A stretch of DNA of 9,791 nucleotides from contig JAPYWX010000051.1 in the NCBI GenBank assembly GCA_028276145.1, forward strand, positions 1 through 9,791, in the 5' to 3' direction. The notes beneath the pieces are model-generated. The model was not told the DNA's origin. It made no database searches and saw only the letters and a program-made list of their open reading frames with translations. Positions 6,827-9,791 of this stretch are shown here, one piece after another. The translations under genes and the position numbers were made by a program. How positions within the stretch are numbered: position 1 is the stretch's first letter; every line of letters starts with the position of its first letter. Origin of the DNA: Spirochaetota bacterium (GTDB lineage Bacteria; Spirochaetota; Brevinematia; DTOW01).

Positions 6827-6856
6827 TAGAAAAGAAGTGTCTAATACAATGATAAT
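6827..6856 (+). promoter_or_regulatory. Predicted livG promoter (leaderless geometry)
   Basis: TAGAAA (6827-6832), an 18-base spacer, and GATAAT (6851-6856, one change from TATAAT), followed by 8 bases and ATG at 6865. No ribosome-binding site is present before livG. Spacing matches the promoters at 1922-1951 and 3863-3892; the -35 is one base off TTGAAA. Confidence 0.4.
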
Positions 6857-6864
6857 TTATTATT

Positions 6865-7650
6865 ATGGTGATACTAGAGTTACAGGGGATAACAAAAAGT
6901 TTTGGAGGGGTGAAGGCGCTTAGTGACGTTTCATTTGTTGTTGAGAAGGGACAAGTTACTTCTATTATAGGACCTAACGGTGCTGGAAAAACTACACTTT
7001 TTAATATCATATCAAACTTTTATAAGCCTGACTCGGGTAAAATAATATTTGAAGGAAAGGATATAACAGATGCTAAAGTTTACGAATGTGCCAAGTTGGG
7101 TATAACTAGAACATTTCAAAACATTAGGTTATTCTATAACATGACAGTGCTTGAAAATGTGCTTGTTGGGCTACATGTCAAAGCTAAGTCAGGTTTTGCT
7201 TCCTTCTTTGACGCTATTTTTAGGACTAAAGGATTCTTTGATACGGAGAAAGCTTTAAGAGAAAGAGCATTGGAAGTTATAGAATTTTTGGGTTTGGAGG
7301 ATTATATAAATACTCTTGCTAAGAATTTGCCCTATGGATTACAAAGAAAACTAGAGATAGCTAGAGCTTTGGCACCTTCACCTAAGTTGTTGTTGCTTGA
7401 TGAGCCTACCGCTGGCATGAACTACAAAGAGGTTTCAGAAATAATGGATATAATACTAAAGATAAAAGATATGGGTATTACCGTGCTTTTGATAGAGCAT
7501 CAGATGATGCTTGTGATGGGTATCTCTGATAAAGTTGTAGTTTTGGACCATGGTGTCAAGATTGCGGAAGGAAAACCTGAAGAAATCAAGAACAACGAAA
7601 AAGTTATAGACGCATACCTAGGCAGGGAAGAAGCAGAGACCTATGCTTGA
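6865..7650 (+). CDS. livG: ABC transporter ATP-binding protein, LivG type (branched-chain amino acid family)
   Basis: 261 aa, normal for LivG. In this family the ATPase drives uptake of branched-chain amino acids or related substrates with LivF and the permeases LivH/LivM. Seen: Walker A GPNGAGKTT (36-44), Q-loop TFQNIRLF (83-90), a family-typical insert (about 104-130), signature LPYGLQRKLEIARAL (155-169), Walker B LLLLDEPTAGM (175-185), switch His in EH (H212), and the typical AYLG near the end (250-253). The signature differs from the usual YGQQR: the first Gln is Leu. The start agrees with the conserved beginning of the family and with the promoter placed just upstream; there is no ribosome-binding site. 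No livF, livH, livM or binding protein lies beside it, so partners must be encoded elsewhere. It overlaps the amylase gene by 8 bases, implying co-transcription. Transported substrate cannot be read from this gene. Confidence 0.9.
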   Translation: MVILELQGITKSFGGVKALSDVSFVVEKGQVTSIIGPNGAGKTTLFNIISNFYKPDSGKIIFEGKDITDAKVYECAKLGITRTFQNIRLFYNMTVLENVLVGLHVKAKSGFASFFDAIFRTKGFFDTEKALRERALEVIEFLGLEDYINTLAKNLPYGLQRKLEIARALAPSPKLLLLDEPTAGMNYKEVSEIMDIILKIKDMGITVLLIEHQMMLVMGISDKVVVLDHGVKIAEGKPEEIKNNEKVIDAYLGREEAETYA

Positions 7651-9010
7651 TTGGTTCAAAGATTGTATAGTCTACCAAATTTTTCCTGACCTTTTTAATC
7701 CTTGTTGCCAAGAAAATGAGGTCCCACTAGGCTATTACGGTGGAACAATAAAGGGTATAACTCAAAAACTTGACTACATAAAGAATTTAGGGTTTAATGC
7801 CATATATATAAATCCTATCTTTAAAGCAAAAAGTAGCCATAGATACAACGTGTTAGATTTCTTTCAGATAGATTCAATATTAGGTACATCTAAAGATTTT
7901 GATGAGCTTATAAAAGAGGCACATCATAGAGGTATAAAAATCATTCTAGATATCCCGTTTAATCATGTTTCTGACAATCATCCATTCTTTATTGATGTAC
8001 TCAAGAATGAAAATTCAAAGTACAAGAATTTTTTCTTAAAAAGAGATGGTAAGTATCAAAGGTGGAGAGGTAGCGATTTGGTAGAACTGAATCTGGATGA
8101 TGAAGATGTTAAGAGGTACCTTTTTACCTCAAAAAACAGTGTGCTTAAGTATTGGATTAGGAAAGGGATAGATGGAATAAGGCTTGATTGTGCCAATGAC
8201 ATAGGAATTGAAATTCTCAAACTTATAGTCAGAGAAGCAAAGAAAGTAAAGAAAGATATACTAATAATGGGTGAAGTTTTTAACTATGCAGAAGATTGGA
8301 GCTATGTTTTAGATTCTTTACAGAGTTATTACCTAACGGGGATACTGTTTTCTCTTATTAGAGGTGAAATCTCTCTTTCTTCGTTTAGTAATGCTTACGC
8401 TTTCGTTTACGAAAGGTATAGATTTGAGACTCTACTAAATTCTTTGAATATACTATCATCGCACGATACACCTAGAATACTTGATGTATTCCCGTTAGAC
8501 CTGAGAATATACAATATACTTCTTGCAATTCAATTTACATTTCCGGGTGTCCCTGTGGTTTTGTATGGGGAGGAAGTAGGACTTAAAAAGGGTGAGAATC
8601 TTTCTAGGGTTCCTATGGTTTGGGATGAAAGCAGGTGGAATAAGGACATCTTAGCACTTTATAAGAAATTCATTAATCTAAGGAAGATGAGAGTAGAGCT
8701 GAGAAGAGGTAAGTTTTTAGATTTTTCTTCCTTGAGCGATTATAGAATACTTTCGTACCTTAGGTATACTGAAAAGAGACATGAATTTTCTATAATTCTC
8801 ATAAATCATAGTGACAAGGATATTGAACTTAAGGTTTTTATTCCTTACTCGCATCTACATGATGCGATTAGATTATATGATATATTCTCTGATGATAAAT
8901 TCCTATGTGAGATAAGTGCAATAAAAGTTAAAATGGAACCTTACCAAGTTAGGGTGTTACTGCCTGAACCGGAATATATTGAAGGTTATACTTTCTTTAA
9001 AAGACATTAG
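7643..9010 (+). CDS. Cytoplasmic GH13 alpha-glucan hydrolase (neopullulanase/cyclomaltodextrinase-like)
   Basis: 455 aa, no signal peptide. GH13 enzymes cut or transfer alpha-glucosidic bonds. Seen: the barrel starts at once with VYQIFPDLF (9-17, usual form YQIFPDRF). Region I is DIPFNHVS (103-110). Region II is GIRLDCAND (178-186), with nucleophile D182. Region III is IMGEVF (208-213), with acid/base E211. Region IV is LSSHDTPR (271-278), with D275. PGVPVVLYGEEVGLKKG (301-317) and VPMVWDESRW (323-332) follow, then a short C-terminal beta domain. The catalytic triad is complete. Regions II and III and the GEEVGL...PMVWD part resemble the neopullulanase/maltogenic-amylase subfamily. However, the N-terminal carbohydrate-binding domain of those roughly 580-aa enzymes is absent. 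Likely role: intracellular breakdown of maltodextrins; the exact product is uncertain. The ATG lies inside the livG stop region (ATGCTTGA), so translation may be coupled. The stop is 2 bases from the radA stop. Confidence 0.9.
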   Translation: MLDWFKDCIVYQIFPDLFNPCCQENEVPLGYYGGTIKGITQKLDYIKNLGFNAIYINPIFKAKSSHRYNVLDFFQIDSILGTSKDFDELIKEAHHRGIKIILDIPFNHVSDNHPFFIDVLKNENSKYKNFFLKRDGKYQRWRGSDLVELNLDDEDVKRYLFTSKNSVLKYWIRKGIDGIRLDCANDIGIEILKLIVREAKKVKKDILIMGEVFNYAEDWSYVLDSLQSYYLTGILFSLIRGEISLSSFSNAYAFVYERYRFETLLNSLNILSSHDTPRILDVFPLDLRIYNILLAIQFTFPGVPVVLYGEEVGLKKGENLSRVPMVWDESRWNKDILALYKKFINLRKMRVELRRGKFLDFSSLSDYRILSYLRYTEKRHEFSIILINHSDKDIELKVFIPYSHLHDAIRLYDIFSDDKFLCEISAIKVKMEPYQVRVLLPEPEYIEGYTFFKRH

Positions 9011-9012
9011 AA

Positions 9013-9791
9013 TCATGATTTGAAGAATTCTAGGACTTCGTAGACATCTTGTACCTCAACTACATTGACATCGCTAGGTAGTGAATAGCCGTTAGGAATG
9101 TTGCCTTTAGGACATATAACTTTCTTTATCCCTAGCCTCTGAAGTTCGTTCATTCTGAGCTCAAAGAAAGGAACACATCTTATTTCACCACCTAATCCAA
9201 CTTCTCCGAAGATGCCAATGTCTCTAGGAATTTCTTTATTTTTCAGACTTGAGAATATAGAAAAGAGTACTGCTAGGTCTGATGCTGTTTCTCTTATTTC
9301 AATTCCACTTGTTACATTGAGGTATATGTCATACATCGATAGTTTTGTGTCTAGATATTTATCAAGTATTGCTGTAAGCATGTATAGCCTATTTACATCA
9401 ATTCCATCGGAGGTTCTTTTAGGATAGCCAAATTGTGTTTGAGTGACTAATGTCTGAATTTCTATAGCTATTGCTCTTACTCCTTCAATTACAGGACATA
9501 TAACACTACCTATGAGGGGAGGAGAATCTTTTGAGATTAAAGTGAAATCGTACACTTCTCTAAATCCTTTGCTCGTTAAAGTATAAACTGCTATGTTGTC
9601 AGTTGGTCCAAATCTGTTTTTCACAGTTCTTAAAATTCTATAAGCACCTTTTGGGTCTTGGTCTATCATTATTATTGTGTCAACCACATGCTCTATTGTT
9701 TTAGGTCCTGCAATCATTCCTTCTTTAGTTATGTGTCCTACCATTAGAGTTATTAAGTTTTTGTACTTGGTAACTTCAGCTACTCTTGAAG
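9013..9791 (-). CDS. radA: DNA repair/recombination protein RadA (Sms), C-terminal part, cut by the window edge
   Basis: About 259 residues are visible; the frame stays open to the window edge. The zinc finger and Walker A region lie outside. RadA is a RecA-like ATPase that helps branch migration in homologous recombination. Seen: the end of the RecA-like core with LITLMVGHITKEGMIAGPK, the family hallmark KNRFG (in RTVKNRFGPTDN), and then the Lon-like C-terminal domain with RTSDGIDVNRL, YLNVTSGIEI, ASDLAV and IFGEVGLGGEIR, ending EFFKS. An ATG at 9744 is not the true start, because it falls within the conserved LMVGH strand and the open frame continues upstream of it. It converges on the amylase gene with a 2-base gap. 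Confidence 0.95.
   Translation of the reverse strand, partial: SRVAEVTKYKNLITLMVGHITKEGMIAGPKTIEHVVDTIIMIDQDPKGAYRILRTVKNRFGPTDNIAVYTLTSKGFREVYDFTLISKDSPPLIGSVICPVIEGVRAIAIEIQTLVTQTQFGYPKRTSDGIDVNRLYMLTAILDKYLDTKLSMYDIYLNVTSGIEIRETASDLAVLFSIFSSLKNKEIPRDIGIFGEVGLGGEIRCVPFFELRMNELQRLGIKKVICPKGNIPNGYSLPSDVNVVEVQDVYEVLEFFKS

Larger units (their letters stand above)
6616..6864. other. 249-base divergent promoter region between murF and livG
   Basis: This gap holds predicted promoters for both flanking genes, the murF ribosome-binding site, a copy of the AGTGCYTAGTAACA box and a small GAGGC-TTA-GCCTC hairpin. A plus-strand frame is open from 6679 to 6852 but has no ATG or GTG start; see the rejected items. 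Confidence 0.6.

Noticed and set aside
6679..6852. Open plus-strand frame of about 57 codons just before livG, ending TGA at 6850-6852, reading fairly protein-like (…VVREFTGEVFLVEKK…).
   Set aside because: No ATG or GTG start; only a TTG at 6712 with no properly spaced ribosome-binding site. It runs over the murF promoter region, the dispersed box, the hairpin and the livG promoter. No family recognised. It could be the decayed end of a gene, but this cannot be shown.
6759..7010. Minus-strand ORF of 83 aa.
   Set aside because: Mostly antisense to the conserved Walker A region of livG; a shadow frame.
8755..8766. GTACCTTAGGTA inside the amylase gene, identical to part of the repeat at 2298.
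   Set aside because: Explained by coding for YLRY; single copy without the 16-base period, so likely coincidence.

Overview
The window is AT-rich, with heavy use of ATA (Ile) and AGA/AGG (Arg) codons. Genes are tightly packed on both strands, apart from one 433-base gap and one 249-base gap. The gene content (MurF, SppA, RadA, a LivG-type ATPase, a GH13 amylase, a chemoreceptor-like coiled-coil protein and a cyclase-like membrane protein) is clearly bacterial. A low-GC, possibly thermophilic lineage fits the codon bias. The pairing of six-helix membrane domains with chemoreceptor-like and cyclase-like output domains is reminiscent of Spirochaetota. That placement is a guess, not a demonstrated assignment.

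Layout. (1) 25-1914, minus: a divergent methyl-accepting-chemotaxis-like protein with six predicted membrane helices and a long antiparallel coiled coil. (2) 1915-2347: a gap full of small palindromes, including 16-base tandem repeats and an 11-bp perfect hairpin that probably ends the neighbouring operon. (3) 2348-6615, minus: a four-gene cluster read murF, degenerate membrane cyclase homologue, sppA, small five-helix membrane protein. (4) 6616-6864: a divergent promoter region. (5) 6865-9010, plus: livG-type ABC ATPase overlapping by 8 bases a cytoplasmic GH13 glucosidase gene. (6) 9013-9791, minus: the C-terminal part of radA, cut by the window edge and converging on the amylase gene with only 2 bases between stops.

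How the parts fit. The minus-strand cluster concerns the cell envelope: peptidoglycan precursor synthesis (MurF), membrane proteolysis (SppA), and two membrane proteins of unknown role. The cyclase homologue has lost the residues needed for catalysis and may be a pseudo-enzyme sensor or scaffold. The chemoreceptor-like protein has the symmetric hairpin length of a receptor but a badly altered tip, so it may not signal through CheA/CheW in the usual way.

The most general observation concerns gene expression. Three genes that begin, or could begin, a transcript (25-1914, sppA, livG) each have a TTGAAA-like -35, an 18-base spacer, a TATAAT-like -10, and then only 7-8 bases before ATG, with no ribosome-binding site. 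This predicts leaderless mRNAs. Two of the operon-internal genes (the cyclase homologue and the five-helix protein) instead have purine-rich ribosome-binding sites. For sppA the same geometry argues that the start is the second ATG (3855), because the first ATG overlaps the -10 box.
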